From assembly GCA_017432365.1 (NCBI GenBank), contig JAFRJG010000006.1, positions 41,750 to 105,749 on the forward strand: a stretch of DNA of 64,000 nucleotides, given 5' to 3'. The DNA comes from Candidatus Saccharimonadota bacterium. Its GTDB lineage: Bacteria > Patescibacteriota > Saccharimonadia > Saccharimonadales > Saccharimonadaceae. Shown piece by piece: positions 41,769-49,784 of this stretch (positions are counted from its first letter, which is position 1; each line of letters starts with the position of its first letter). Under the pieces are notes generated by a model. The model ran no database searches. It saw only the letters and a program-made list of their open reading frames with translations, and had not been told where the DNA came from. The translations under genes and the position numbers were made by a program.

Positions 41769-43007
41769 ATGGAAACCTCTACATCATCAACCACGACTTC
41801 CTCCGAGCTAGTCGTCCCTAAAACCCCGATTCTCGACCCCCCTGAATCGGTCAGCGATTCTTTCCCCGAAGAAAAACCGAAAAAATCCGGCCGCGGTCTC
41901 GCGATTGCCGCAATCGTCCTCAGTATCTTCGCTCTCTTTGGCTCTCTCCTTTCTGCCGTCTTTTCCTTCCTCGTCCTCGCCTCCGCCGCGGAAACTTCCT
42001 CCTCGACCGGCTGGGCTAACTTCTCCCTCGACTCGAACTCCGCCAATTTCACCGAAGGTAGTATCGCCGATGTCGCCTCAAAAGTCGCTCCCTCCGTCGT
42101 CTCAATCGTCACAGAAACCAAAACCACGAGCTATAACTTCTTCTACGGTGCAACCGAATCGACCGGCGCCGCTGCCGGAACCGGAATTATCGTTAGTTCC
42201 GACGGCTACGTCCTAACCAATAAACACGTTATCGACTCCGCCACAAAAATCTACATCGTCCTCGACGACGGCACGGTTTATCGCGACGTTTCTCTCCTTG
42301 CAACCGACCCCTTAAACGACGTTGCCTACCTTAAAATCCAAGACGCCTCCGACCTCCCCGCTGCCACTCTCGGCGACTCGAAAACCATCGCTATCGGTCA
42401 ACAAGTCCTCGCTATCGGTAACGCCCTCGGTCAATACCAAAACAGCGTCACCTCCGGCATCATCTCCGGCACCGGACGCTCCCTAACCGCAACCGACTCA
42501 AATTACCAAAACGCCGAATCCTTCACCGACATGATTCAAACCGACGCCGCGATAAACTCCGGCAACTCTGGCGGACCCCTCGTCAACGCCGCCGGAGAAG
42601 TCATCGGCATCAACACCGCCGTCTCCGAAGGAAACGGTATCGGCTTCGCCATTCCTATCTCCGCCGTCAAAGGCATGTTGAAATCCCTTCTAGAAACCGG
42701 CTCCGCCAAGCGTGCCTTCGCCGGCATCCAATACCAAACCATCGATAGCACTCTCGCTATCGAAAACGAACTCTCCGTCTCCGCTGGCGCTCTTGTCTCC
42801 TCCGTCGTTAAAAACTCCCCCGCCGAATCCGCCGGTCTCAAGAAAAACGACATCATCGTCGCCGTCAACAATATCAAAATCGGCGCCAACTCCTCCCTCG
42901 GTACTCTCCTCGGCGAACATACCGTCGGCGATACTATCTCCCTGACCGTCCTCCGCGGCTCCGAAGAAAAAACCCTCTCCCTAACCCTCGCCGAATACTC
43001 CGAATAA
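41769..43007 (+). CDS. HtrA/DegP-family serine protease
   Basis: A 412-residue protein. After an acidic, Ser/Pro-rich cytoplasmic start there is one membrane helix (about 42-68), then a trypsin-like domain with His in LTNKHVID, Asp in DPLNDVAYLK and Ser in NSGNSGGPLVN, and one PDZ domain (about 310-405, GALVSSVVKNSPAESAGL). It faces outward and degrades misfolded envelope proteins. Start follows CAGGAG. One PDZ matches DegS/HtrA of Gram-positive type. Confidence 0.95.
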   Translation: METSTSSTTTSSELVVPKTPILDPPESVSDSFPEEKPKKSGRGLAIAAIVLSIFALFGSLLSAVFSFLVLASAAETSSSTGWANFSLDSNSANFTEGSIADVASKVAPSVVSIVTETKTTSYNFFYGATESTGAAAGTGIIVSSDGYVLTNKHVIDSATKIYIVLDDGTVYRDVSLLATDPLNDVAYLKIQDASDLPAATLGDSKTIAIGQQVLAIGNALGQYQNSVTSGIISGTGRSLTATDSNYQNAESFTDMIQTDAAINSGNSGGPLVNAAGEVIGINTAVSEGNGIGFAIPISAVKGMLKSLLETGSAKRAFAGIQYQTIDSTLAIENELSVSAGALVSSVVKNSPAESAGLKKNDIIVAVNNIKIGANSSLGTLLGEHTVGDTISLTVLRGSEEKTLSLTLAEYSE

Positions 43008-43092
43008 CCCGAATAAAACCTGCCCTCGGAAAGCGTGAGTCTCTCTCGGGGGTTTACAGGGAAAACAGAATTTGTTATAATCTTCAACAATT

Positions 43093-43425
43093 ATGAGTAA
43101 AGTAGAAAAACAACCTAAAGATTATCGTTTTGTCGTCTTTTCCGATGAAGCGGCAAAGTTCTCCTTCTTAACGAAATCGACCGCAAAAAGCGAGGAAACG
43201 ATTAAATGGACCGACGGAAACGAATACCCCCTCGTCAAGGTTCAAATCTCCTCAAAGAGTCACCCTTTCTTCACCGGTGAAGAAAAAATCATCGACACAG
43301 AAGGTCGCGTTGACCGCTTCAAAGCCCGCGCTAAGAAAGCCGCCGAACTTCGCGGAACCCTCGGCAATAAAGCTAAAAAAGCCGAAAAAGAACTCAAAAA
43401 GAAACAAGAAAAAGAAGAAAAATAA
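43093..43425 (+). CDS. rpmE2: 50S ribosomal protein L31 type B, extended
   Basis: A 110-residue protein. [40 protein letters not shown] and DTEGRVDRF match L31 type B, the form without the zinc-binding Cys residues. The normal protein ends soon after GRVxxF; this one continues with about 35 Lys/Glu/Ala-rich residues. It needs no zinc, in line with other Cys-free proteins here. TATAAT lies 11 nt before the ATG. A terminator follows. Confidence 0.9.
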   Translation: MSKVEKQPKDYRFVVFSDEAAKFSFLTKSTAKSEETIKWTDGNEYPLVKVQISSKSHPFFTGEEKIIDTEGRVDRFKARAKKAAELRGTLGNKAKKAEKELKKKQEKEEK

Positions 43426-43453
43426 AGAATTAGAAACCGAAAAGACAACCCTC

Positions 43454-43479
43454 AAAAATCGACCTCTCGGTCGATTTTT
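43454..43479. terminator. bidirectional terminator (rpmE2 / tRNA-Val)
   Basis: AAAAATCGACC-TCTC-GGTCGATTTTT, an 11-bp perfect stem with T-tracts on both strands. Confidence 0.92.
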
Positions 43480-43506
43480 CCATACCTGACAAATTACCTT
43501 TCGGCT

Positions 43507-43583
43507 TGGTGGGGATTACAGGGCTTGAACCTGTGACCTCACGAATGTGAATCGTGCGCTCTAGCCAGCTGAGCTAAATCCCC
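43507..43583 (-). tRNA. tRNA-Val (anticodon CAC)
   Basis: On the minus strand the acceptor stem is GGGGATT/AATCCCC, the D stem GCTC/GAGC, the anticodon stem CACGA/TCGTG with loop TTCACAT (anticodon CAC, codon GUG) and the T stem ACAGG/CCTGT with loop TTCAAGC. Discriminator A and an encoded CCA follow. Confidence 0.93.
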
Positions 43584-43591
43584 GCCTGTGT

Positions 43592-43597
43592 TATAAT
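43592..43597 (+). promoter_or_regulatory. extended -10 element for prfA, leaderless
   Basis: TGTTATAAT ends 7 nt before the ATG at 43605. It lies just past the 5' end of the tRNA-Val gene, which is on the other strand. Confidence 0.55.
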
Positions 43598-43604
43598 AAC
43601 ATTT

Positions 43605-44651
43605 ATGAACGTTGATTTCCAGAGTTTAGAGAAAGAGCAGGCGGAACTCCGGGCTTTCCTTGCCCAACCCGACGCCTACGCGAAACCAGAATTTGCCGAA
43701 AAAAGTCGGCGCAACGCGGAATTGGACGTGATTCTCTCCCTGAAACACGAAATCGAAAAAGACCAAACCGCGCTCGAAGAAGCAAAAACTCTCGTCTCCG
43801 ACGCAGAACTCGGCGAACTCGCGCGCGAAGACGTCGCTCGTCTGACCGAAGAAATCTCCCGCAAAGAAGCCGAACTTGAAGAAAAACTCCTCCCGAAAGA
43901 CCCCCTCGATGCAAAACCCGCCATCGTGGAAATCCGTGCCGGCGCAGGCGGCGATGAAGCGTCTCTGTTCGCTGGCGAACTTTATAAAATGTACCTCGGC
44001 TACGGCGAAAAAGTCGGTCTTAAGGCCGAACTCTTGAGCGAAAACCTCAACGAAGCCGGCGGCGTGAAAGAAGTTATTTTCAAAATGAAGGGTGAAGACG
44101 CCTACGGAAAAATGAAGTTCGAAGGCGGCGTCCATCGCGTCCAGCGTGTCCCCGTTACCGAAAGCCAGGGTCGAATCCACACCTCAACCGCTACTGTCGC
44201 CGTCCTCCCGGAAGCCGAAGAAACTGACATCGAAATCAAACAAGAAGACCTCCGTATCGACATTTACCGCTCCGGCGGTCATGGCGGTCAAGGCGTCAAC
44301 ACAACCGACTCCGCCGTCCGCATTACTCACCTCCCGACCGGAATCGTCGTCGCCATGCAAGACGAACGTAGTCAACAACAAAACCGCGTCAAGGCAATGA
44401 CCATCCTCCGCTCCCGGCTTATCGAACGTCAGCGCGAAGAAGAGCGCAAAAACGCCAGCGAAGCCCGCAAAAGCCTCATCGGTACCGGCGACCGAAGCGA
44501 GAAAATCCGCACCTACAACTTCCCTCAAGACCGTATCACCGACCATCGCATCCATTACTCCCGCTCGAACCTCCCGAACGCCATGAACGGCGACATCTTG
44601 GACATTATCGACGCGCTCAAGCGCTACGAACGCGAAACCGCCCAAGTCTAG
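43605..44651 (+). CDS. prfA: peptide chain release factor 1
   Basis: A 348-residue class I release factor for UAA/UAG. The GGQ motif is in [38 protein letters not shown] is the codon-recognition neighbourhood (PVT at the PxT position). prmC, which methylates the GGQ glutamine, follows 7 nt later. UGA is used as stop by several genes here, so RF2 must be encoded elsewhere. Confidence 0.96.
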   Translation: MNVDFQSLEKEQAELRAFLAQPDAYAKPEFAEKSRRNAELDVILSLKHEIEKDQTALEEAKTLVSDAELGELAREDVARLTEEISRKEAELEEKLLPKDPLDAKPAIVEIRAGAGGDEASLFAGELYKMYLGYGEKVGLKAELLSENLNEAGGVKEVIFKMKGEDAYGKMKFEGGVHRVQRVPVTESQGRIHTSTATVAVLPEAEETDIEIKQEDLRIDIYRSGGHGGQGVNTTDSAVRITHLPTGIVVAMQDERSQQQNRVKAMTILRSRLIERQREEERKNASEARKSLIGTGDRSEKIRTYNFPQDRITDHRIHYSRSNLPNAMNGDILDIIDALKRYERETAQV

Positions 44652-44658
44652 CCTCCTC

Positions 44659-45420
44659 ATGTCCGTCCCCCCTCTCGCTTATCAGACCAACCAAGCCGAG
44701 TTCTACGGTCGCCGCTTCTTCGTTACACCTGACGTGTTAATTCCTCGCCCCGAAACCGAAATGGCAATTGACGCCGTCCTCAATCTCGCCGGACGTCCAA
44801 TCCTCCCCGGCGTCAAACCCGGCGCCCGCCAACTCCCCGAACGCCCCCATATCCTCGACGTCGGCACTGGCTCCGGCGTCATCGCCATCACGCTCAAACT
44901 AGAACTACCAGAAGCAGAAATCCTCGCTACCGACCTTTCCAAAAAAGCTCTCCAAGTCGCTCAAACAAACGCCACACGACTCGGCGCCAACCTGAACTTT
45001 CTTCAAAGCGATTTACTCGCCTTTCTCGACCCCCCCGCTCCACTTTCCCAGAGGTCAGACCGCCCAACCGCCCCTTTTTGCAGCGCGGATGAAATCCCCG
45101 AAACTTTTGATAAAACTCCTGAGCCTTTTGACCTTATCGTCGCTAACTTGCCCTATGTCGATCAAACCTGGTCTTGGCTCGACTGTGACGCCCTAAGCGC
45201 CGAACCCGACCTCGCTCTTTATGCCGACGATAGCGGACTCTCTCTCATTTTCCGCCTGCTCACAGAAATCGCCGAAAAATCCGCCCTCGCCAAGGACGGC
45301 TTCCTCGTCCTTGAAGCCGACCCCTGTCAACATGAACGCCTCATCAACCGCGCCCGAACCCTCCGCTTCACCCTCCTCGAAACTCGCGGTTTCCAGCTCG
45401 TCTTCCAATTTACGCCATGA
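44659..45420 (+). CDS. prmC: release-factor glutamine methyltransferase with repeat insertion
   Basis: A 253-residue SAM methyltransferase. VTPDVLIPRPETE, LDVGTGSGVIAITL and DLIVANLPYVDQ identify PrmC/HemK. The active-site motif is NLPY instead of the usual NPPY. The N-terminal helical domain is very short. Between strand 4 (SDLLAFLDPP) and NLPY the protein has about 30 extra residues, of which APFCSADEIPET is encoded by the 28-bp repeat. It modifies RF1, the product of the previous gene. Confidence 0.9.
   Translation: MSVPPLAYQTNQAEFYGRRFFVTPDVLIPRPETEMAIDAVLNLAGRPILPGVKPGARQLPERPHILDVGTGSGVIAITLKLELPEAEILATDLSKKALQVAQTNATRLGANLNFLQSDLLAFLDPPAPLSQRSDRPTAPFCSADEIPETFDKTPEPFDLIVANLPYVDQTWSWLDCDALSAEPDLALYADDSGLSLIFRLLTEIAEKSALAKDGFLVLEADPCQHERLINRARTLRFTLLETRGFQLVFQFTP
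45074..45104 (+). repeat. dispersed 28-bp repeat, copy D (inside prmC)
   Basis: CTTTTTGCAGCGCGGATG followed by AAATCCCCGAAAC, sense to prmC and on the same DNA strand as the other three copies. Confidence 0.75.
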
Positions 45421-45445
45421 AAAATCCCCCTCATCCGAGGGGGAG
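45421..45445. terminator. bidirectional terminator (prmC / 45455 gene)
   Basis: TCCCCCTC-ATCC-GAGGGGGA preceded by AAAAA; on the minus strand this gives stem plus TTTTT. Confidence 0.88.
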
Positions 45446-45454
45446 TAACTATGT

Positions 45455-45898
45455 TTATGACGCCGAAGGCTGCTTGACTTTCGTCCTTTCCAGGTTTCGC
45501 AAACAGCGATACGCCGCCAAGTTCAGCAGCAACTCCTGACGGCGCCCTTCCTGCGTCTCGAGGTCATAAAACGTTCCCGTTACATCGTTCATCACCGCCG
45601 TAAACGCCGGTTCCCTCCAGAACGGAAACGTCTCCGCATACTTGAGGAACGCATCTCTGACATCCGCGACCAGCGCTCGCGGAATATAAGCAATCACCCC
45701 CTTCTTAGCATAATCCGCCAACATGCGCGTCCGCAAGGTTCCTTTCCCCTTAAACTCCAGGGAACCATCTGCGTTGACTTTCAGTCGCCCATACGCATCT
45801 TTCTCCGGGTCGTCCCGAATATAGGCTTTCCTAAAAATCAACTCTCCGTCTTCAGTATACCGATATACCTCCACGCTTGACATAGTTACACTTAACAT
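45455..45898 (-). CDS. hypothetical protein (147 aa)
   Basis: No family recognised. It is soluble, with an N-terminal beta-rich part (VEVYRYTEDGELIFRKAYIR) containing a short Asp/Gly-rich stretch, and a helical C-terminus ending RTKVKQPSAS. One Cys. AAGGAGG lies 7 nt before the ATG; a minus-strand promoter and a terminator make it a one-gene unit. Its codon use is less biased than that of the flanking genes. Confidence 0.7.
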   Translation of the reverse strand: MLSVTMSSVEVYRYTEDGELIFRKAYIRDDPEKDAYGRLKVNADGSLEFKGKGTLRTRMLADYAKKGVIAYIPRALVADVRDAFLKYAETFPFWREPAFTAVMNDVTGTFYDLETQEGRRQELLLNLAAYRCLRNLERTKVKQPSAS

Positions 45899-45947
45899 AA
45901 AGAACCCTCCTTACAATTTTGAAACCAAAACTTTAAGTAGCCTTACT

Positions 45948-45975
45948 ATTCTATCATTTTAACCAAAAAAGTCAA
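45948..45975 (-). promoter_or_regulatory. promoter of the 147-aa gene
   Basis: On the minus strand TTGACT (45975-45970), 16-nt spacer, TAGAAT (45953-45948), followed by a leader of about 45 nt. Confidence 0.65.
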
Positions 45976-46073
45976 GAGAAACGCTCACGCTAGCTTCACT
46001 AGCCCCTTCAATAACCTTCCCACCAACAACGCCTATCAACAACGCCTTCTTGGCGTCTAATACCGTCCGCCCC

Positions 46074-46154
46074 TTGCCTTCGCCCGAAAAACGTGTTAAA
46101 ATCTCCTCATAATAACTTTAACGAAACAGCCCGCCCGGTTTTCCTGTATATAAT
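46074..46154 (+). promoter_or_regulatory. tandem promoters of rpsB-tsf
   Basis: P1: TTGCCT (46074-46079), 17-nt spacer, TAAAAT (46097-46102) with a TG extension. P2: TATAAT (46149-46154), 33 nt before the start codon. The region 45976-46073 upstream shows nothing else I can name. Confidence 0.6.
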
Positions 46155-46187
46155 ATATAGCTCGGCGGCGCAAAGAGAAAGGAAAAC

Positions 46188-46874
46188 ATGTCCGTAGAAA
46201 TCGACATGAAAGCCCTTTTCGAGGCTGGTGCTCACTTTGGTCATAAATCCTCTCGATGGCACCCGAAAATGGCTCCCTATATTCATTCCAAGCGCGAAGG
46301 CGCTCATATCATCAACCTTGAAAAAACCGTCGACGGTCTCGAAGCCGCCCTCCCTTTCGCCGAAAAACTCGCGAAGGAAGGGAAGAAAATCCTCTTCGTC
46401 GGAACCAAAAAACAATTAAAAGACCTTGTCAAGGAATCGGCAGAAGCCGTCGAAATGCCTTATGTCACGGTTCGTTGGGTCGGCGGAACTTTGACTAACG
46501 TTGAAACCGTCAACCGCCAAATCCGTAAACTGAAAGACCTTGAAAAGAAAATGGACTCCGGCGAACTTGAATCTCGCTACTCGAAACTCGAAGTCCAGCG
46601 GTTCCAGGAAGAAATCGACCTCTTGAACGAACGCTATGGCGGAATCAAGGACATGACCGAACAGCCCGCCGCCGTCCTCGTCACTGACGCTATCGAAGAT
46701 AAAAACGCCGTAAAAGAAGCGAAAGCTCTAAAAATCCCCGTTATCGCCCTCTGCGACACCAACGTCGATCCGACCGGCATCGACTATGTTATCCCAATGA
46801 ACGACGACTCCGTTAAAGCGGAAAAACTCGTCCTCGATTATTTCATTGAAGCGATTAAGTCTGGTAAAAAATAA
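46188..46874 (+). CDS. rpsB: 30S ribosomal protein S2
   Basis: A 228-residue protein. MKALFEAGAHFGHKSSRWHP and PYIHSKREGAHIINLEKT are the family start, and VPVIALCDTN-type IPVIALCDTNVDPTGIDYVI the C-terminal signature. GAAAGG lies before the ATG. tsf follows 15 nt later, the usual partner. Confidence 0.97.
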   Translation: MSVEIDMKALFEAGAHFGHKSSRWHPKMAPYIHSKREGAHIINLEKTVDGLEAALPFAEKLAKEGKKILFVGTKKQLKDLVKESAEAVEMPYVTVRWVGGTLTNVETVNRQIRKLKDLEKKMDSGELESRYSKLEVQRFQEEIDLLNERYGGIKDMTEQPAAVLVTDAIEDKNAVKEAKALKIPVIALCDTNVDPTGIDYVIPMNDDSVKAEKLVLDYFIEAIKSGKK

Positions 46875-46889
46875 CCAAAAGGAAAAAAT

Positions 46890-47480
46890 ATGAAAAATAT
46901 TTCCATTGAAGACATCAAAAAGTTAAAAGAACTCTCCGGTGTCGGTTTAACCGACGCAAAAACCGCCCTCGTCGAAGCTAATGGCGACTTCGATAAAGCC
47001 CTCGAAGCCATGCGGAAAAAAGGCTTAACCAAAGCCGAAAAACGCGGCGACCGCGAAACCCGCGAAGGCCTCGTCGACTCTTACGTCCATGACGGTCGTA
47101 TCGGCGCCCTCGTTGAGCTGAACTGTGAAACTTCTTTCGTTGCCAAGACTGACGAGTTTAAAGACCTCGCCCATAAACTCGCTATGCAAGTCGCCTCGAT
47201 GAACCCGCTTTACGTCTCCGAAGACGACATCCCCGAAGCTGACCGCGAAAAGAAACTAAAAGAACTCTCGGAAAACTTCAAAGGTCCCGAAAACATGAAG
47301 GAAAAAATCCTCGAAGGACAAATGAAAAAAGCCTTCGCCGATAAAGTCCTTCTGTCTCAGCCTTATATTCTCGACGACTCAAAAACCGTCGCCGACTTCA
47401 TCAAGGAATCCATCGCTAAGACCGGCGAAAACATCACCATTCGCCAGTTCAAACGCGTCGAACTCGGCGTCACCGAATAA
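46890..47480 (+). CDS. tsf: elongation factor Ts
   Basis: A 196-residue nucleotide-exchange factor for EF-Tu. IKKLKELSGVGLTDAKTALV is the UBA-like start and VELNCETSFVAKTDEFKDL the core motif that displaces Mg2+ from EF-Tu. It is shorter than E. coli EF-Ts (283), with one core subdomain, as in Thermus-like forms. A terminator follows. Confidence 0.96.
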   Translation: MKNISIEDIKKLKELSGVGLTDAKTALVEANGDFDKALEAMRKKGLTKAEKRGDRETREGLVDSYVHDGRIGALVELNCETSFVAKTDEFKDLAHKLAMQVASMNPLYVSEDDIPEADREKKLKELSENFKGPENMKEKILEGQMKKAFADKVLLSQPYILDDSKTVADFIKESIAKTGENITIRQFKRVELGVTE

Positions 47481-47502
47481 ATCACGGACAAAAGGCAGGA
47501 AA

Positions 47503-47530
47503 CAGGCTCCCCCTCCGGAGCTTGTTTTTT
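47503..47530 (+). terminator. terminator of rpsB-tsf
   Basis: CAGGCTCC and GGAGCTTG pair (one G-U) and are followed by TTTTTTTT. Confidence 0.85.
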
Positions 47531-47581
47531 TTCTCATCTTGTGTTATCTTATACCAGATATTATTAACTTAAAGGACTACA

Positions 47582-48118
47582 ATGAGTCGTATCGGAAAAC
47601 AACCTATCGAAGTTCCGGCAGGAGTGACAATCACGGTCGGCGAAACGGAAATTACCGTCGCTGGACCGAAAGGTTCGCTCTCTGTCCCGGTTCAAAAAAA
47701 TACGAAAACGACGCTCGAGGGAAACGTTCTGACGGTCACGCGTAGCGATGACGAGCCAGAATCCCGCGCCTGGCACGGTCTCCAGCGAGCGCTCTTAAAC
47801 AACGCCGTCCTCGGCGTCACTAAAGGGTTCGAAAAGAAACTCGAAGTCAACGGTGTTGGCTTCCGTCTTCAAGGCGGCGGTAAAAATATCGAAATGGCGC
47901 TCGGCTTTTCTCACCCCGTAAAATACACCGCCCCCGACGGCGTCGACCTCAAGGTCGATAAAATGACTATTATCGTCTCCGGAATCGACAAACAACAAGT
48001 CGGTCAGGTCGCCGCGGAAATCCGTGCCCTGAAGAAACCTGAACCGTACAAGGGTAAGGGAATTAAATACGCTGACGAAGTTATCCTTCGCAAGGCTGGA
48101 AAGGCAGGTAAGAAATAA
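47582..48118 (+). CDS. rplF: 50S ribosomal protein L6
   Basis: A 178-residue protein: SRIGKQPIEVPAGVTITVG at the start and PEPYKGKGIKYADEVILRKAGK at the end. The normal upstream spc genes (rplN, rplX, rplE, rpsN, rpsH) are not here; rplF starts a new transcription unit after the tsf terminator. AAGGAC precedes the ATG. The stop overlaps rplR (TAATG). Confidence 0.97.
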   Translation: MSRIGKQPIEVPAGVTITVGETEITVAGPKGSLSVPVQKNTKTTLEGNVLTVTRSDDEPESRAWHGLQRALLNNAVLGVTKGFEKKLEVNGVGFRLQGGGKNIEMALGFSHPVKYTAPDGVDLKVDKMTIIVSGIDKQQVGQVAAEIRALKKPEPYKGKGIKYADEVILRKAGKAGKK

Positions 48119-48447
48119 TGAACGCTATCTTCCGTCAAAACCGCACCCGCGCTAAACTCCACGGAACTGCAACCCGTCCGCGCCTCTGCGTCAATATCTC
48201 CAACAAACACGTCTCTGCCCAACTCATCGACGATGACGCGCGAAAAACCCTCGCTTCGGCTAGCTCCGTTGGAGAAAAATTAACCGGCTCAATGACCGAA
48301 AAGTGTGCTAAAATCGGCACCGAAATCGCCAAGGCCGCGAAAAAGGCCAACATTAAACAAGCCGTCTTTGACCGTGGCTCGCGACTTTACGCCGGACGTA
48401 TGTCCGCCCTCGCTGACGCCGCCCGAAAAGAAGGACTGGAGTTCTAA
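48118..48447 (+). CDS. rplR: 50S ribosomal protein L18
   Basis: A 109-residue 5S rRNA-binding protein: RTRAKLHGTATRPRLCVNIS and FDRGSRLYAGRMSALADAARKEGL. Short N-terminal extension compared with E. coli. Overlaps rplF by one base and ends one base before rpsE. Confidence 0.95.
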   Translation: MNAIFRQNRTRAKLHGTATRPRLCVNISNKHVSAQLIDDDARKTLASASSVGEKLTGSMTEKCAKIGTEIAKAAKKANIKQAVFDRGSRLYAGRMSALADAARKEGLEF

Positions 48448-48448
48448 T

Positions 48449-49159
48449 ATGCCCGAAACTAAATCAACTGATTCAAAAGCTAAAGTCGTCAATAAATCCG
48501 GCTCGCTTAAAATGACCGACGCTGTCGCCGCAACTAAGGAAACCCGCGACATCTCCGGTCGTCGCATGAACCGTGGCAACCGCCGAAATAACAACCGCGG
48601 TCCCGTCGCCCCGAAAGAATTTGACGAAACCACAATCCAAATCTACCGCGTCTCCCGAACCGTCGCTGGCGGTCGCCGCATGCGCTTTAAAGCCCTCGTC
48701 GCTGTCGGTAATCATAAAAACAAAATCGGCGTCGGCGTCGCTAAAGGTAACGACGTTACAACCGCCGTCGCTAAAGCTTCCTCGAAAGCCAAGAAAAACA
48801 TGATTACCTTCAACATGGACGGTGAAACTATCTGCCACGAAACCGAAACCAAGGTCACTGGCGCGAACGTTCTCATGAAACCCGCCGCCCCTGGTACCGG
48901 GATTATCGCCGGCGGCGTCGTCCGCTCCATTATCGGTCTCACCGGCGTTAAAAACCTCATCTCGAAGTCCCTCGGCTCGACCAATAAAGTCAACATCGCT
49001 TATGCCGTCATCGACGGTCTCCGCGAACAGACCCCTCGAAAAGACTGGACTACGACCGAAAAACTAGCAAAAACCGCTACGGAAAAACCCGCCAAGACCG
49101 AGAAAAAATCCGAGAAAAAGACCACTAAAAAATCTCCCGCCAAACAGGAGGACAAATAA
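48449..49159 (+). CDS. rpsE: 30S ribosomal protein S5 with basic tail
   Basis: A 236-residue S5, longer than usual (about 165). The core runs from QIYRVSRTVAGGRRMRFKAL to ISKSLGSTNKVNIAYAVIDGL. It has a 65-residue Arg/Asn-rich N-terminal extension and a 35-residue Lys/Thr/Glu tail. The start is ATG 48449 after GGAG; the frame opens at 48305 only inside rplR. rplO follows at once, with no rpmD. Confidence 0.95.
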   Translation: MPETKSTDSKAKVVNKSGSLKMTDAVAATKETRDISGRRMNRGNRRNNNRGPVAPKEFDETTIQIYRVSRTVAGGRRMRFKALVAVGNHKNKIGVGVAKGNDVTTAVAKASSKAKKNMITFNMDGETICHETETKVTGANVLMKPAAPGTGIIAGGVVRSIIGLTGVKNLISKSLGSTNKVNIAYAVIDGLREQTPRKDWTTTEKLAKTATEKPAKTEKKSEKKTTKKSPAKQEDK

Positions 49160-49618
49160 ATGAAATACAACGAACTTCTCGTCGAAAAGAACACTCGCCC
49201 CTCTCGCAAGGGTCGCGGTATCTCTGCTGGTCAGGGAAAAACCGCCGGTCGCGGTACGAAGGGTCAAAAGGCTCGCACGGGTCACTCGAAAATGCCGGCT
49301 GGCTTCATGGGCGGTCAACGCGCCATCATGCAAGCCATTCCGAAACTTAAAGGTTTCAAATCCCTTCATGAAAAAGCCGAAATCGTCTATACCGACACTT
49401 TGAACGAGCTCAAGGGTAGTGTCGACAACTTCGTCCTCGCCGAAAAGAGTTTCATCTCCTCCCCGTTCGTCAAGGTTAAACTTCTCTCGCGTGGCGACTT
49501 GAAGTCTAAAATCGACTTAGAAACCCAATTCGCCTCAAAATCCGCCATTGAAGCTCTGAAAAAGACCGGCGGCTCTTTCGAAAAAGTTCCTATTCCTCAA
49601 CGTAAAAAAACTGACTAG
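49160..49618 (+). CDS. rplO: 50S ribosomal protein L15
   Basis: A 152-residue protein: RKGRGISAGQGKTAGRGTKG and KARTGHSKMPAGFMGGQRAI are the conserved Gly-rich start. AGGAGG is in the rpsE tail. It directly follows rpsE, where most bacteria have rpmD (L30). The stop codon is the first part of palindromic element copy 2. Confidence 0.95.
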   Translation: MKYNELLVEKNTRPSRKGRGISAGQGKTAGRGTKGQKARTGHSKMPAGFMGGQRAIMQAIPKLKGFKSLHEKAEIVYTDTLNELKGSVDNFVLAEKSFISSPFVKVKLLSRGDLKSKIDLETQFASKSAIEALKKTGGSFEKVPIPQRKKTD

Positions 49619-49742
49619 CGGAGTCAAATGTCTCTTCTCGTCGGCGTACCGCAGCTTACGAGCGAGGTCCGGCAAGCGCGACCCCCGCGACGGCGGGCGG
49701 GCGCGACTTGCGTCCGACGAAAGAGACTTTGACGCAAGCTAG
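49615..49742. repeat. large folded palindromic element, copy 2 (core 49640-49718), likely also a terminator
   Basis: The 79-bp core is extended by arms CTAGC...GTCAAA.GTCTCTT (left) and AAGAGAC.TTTGAC...GCTAG (right), about 30 bp of imperfect stem. TTTTTT follows, so transcripts of rplF-rplO can end here. The outer arms differ in sequence from copy 1 but are again complementary. Confidence 0.88.
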
Positions 49743-49756
49743 TTTTTTGTTATAAT
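49729..49756 (+). promoter_or_regulatory. promoter of secY, embedded in the element's right arm
   Basis: TTGACG (49729-49734) in the right arm, 16-nt spacer holding the T-tract, TATAAT (49751-49756). Confidence 0.75.
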
Positions 49757-49784
49757 AAGAAAAGCAATTTTACTGAGGTCCCCG

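Noticed and set aside
43026..43060. Possible terminator after the htrA-like gene
   Set aside because: The stem (CCCTCG/CGGGGG) is short, needs a G-U pair and has a weak T-tract; not listed as a feature.
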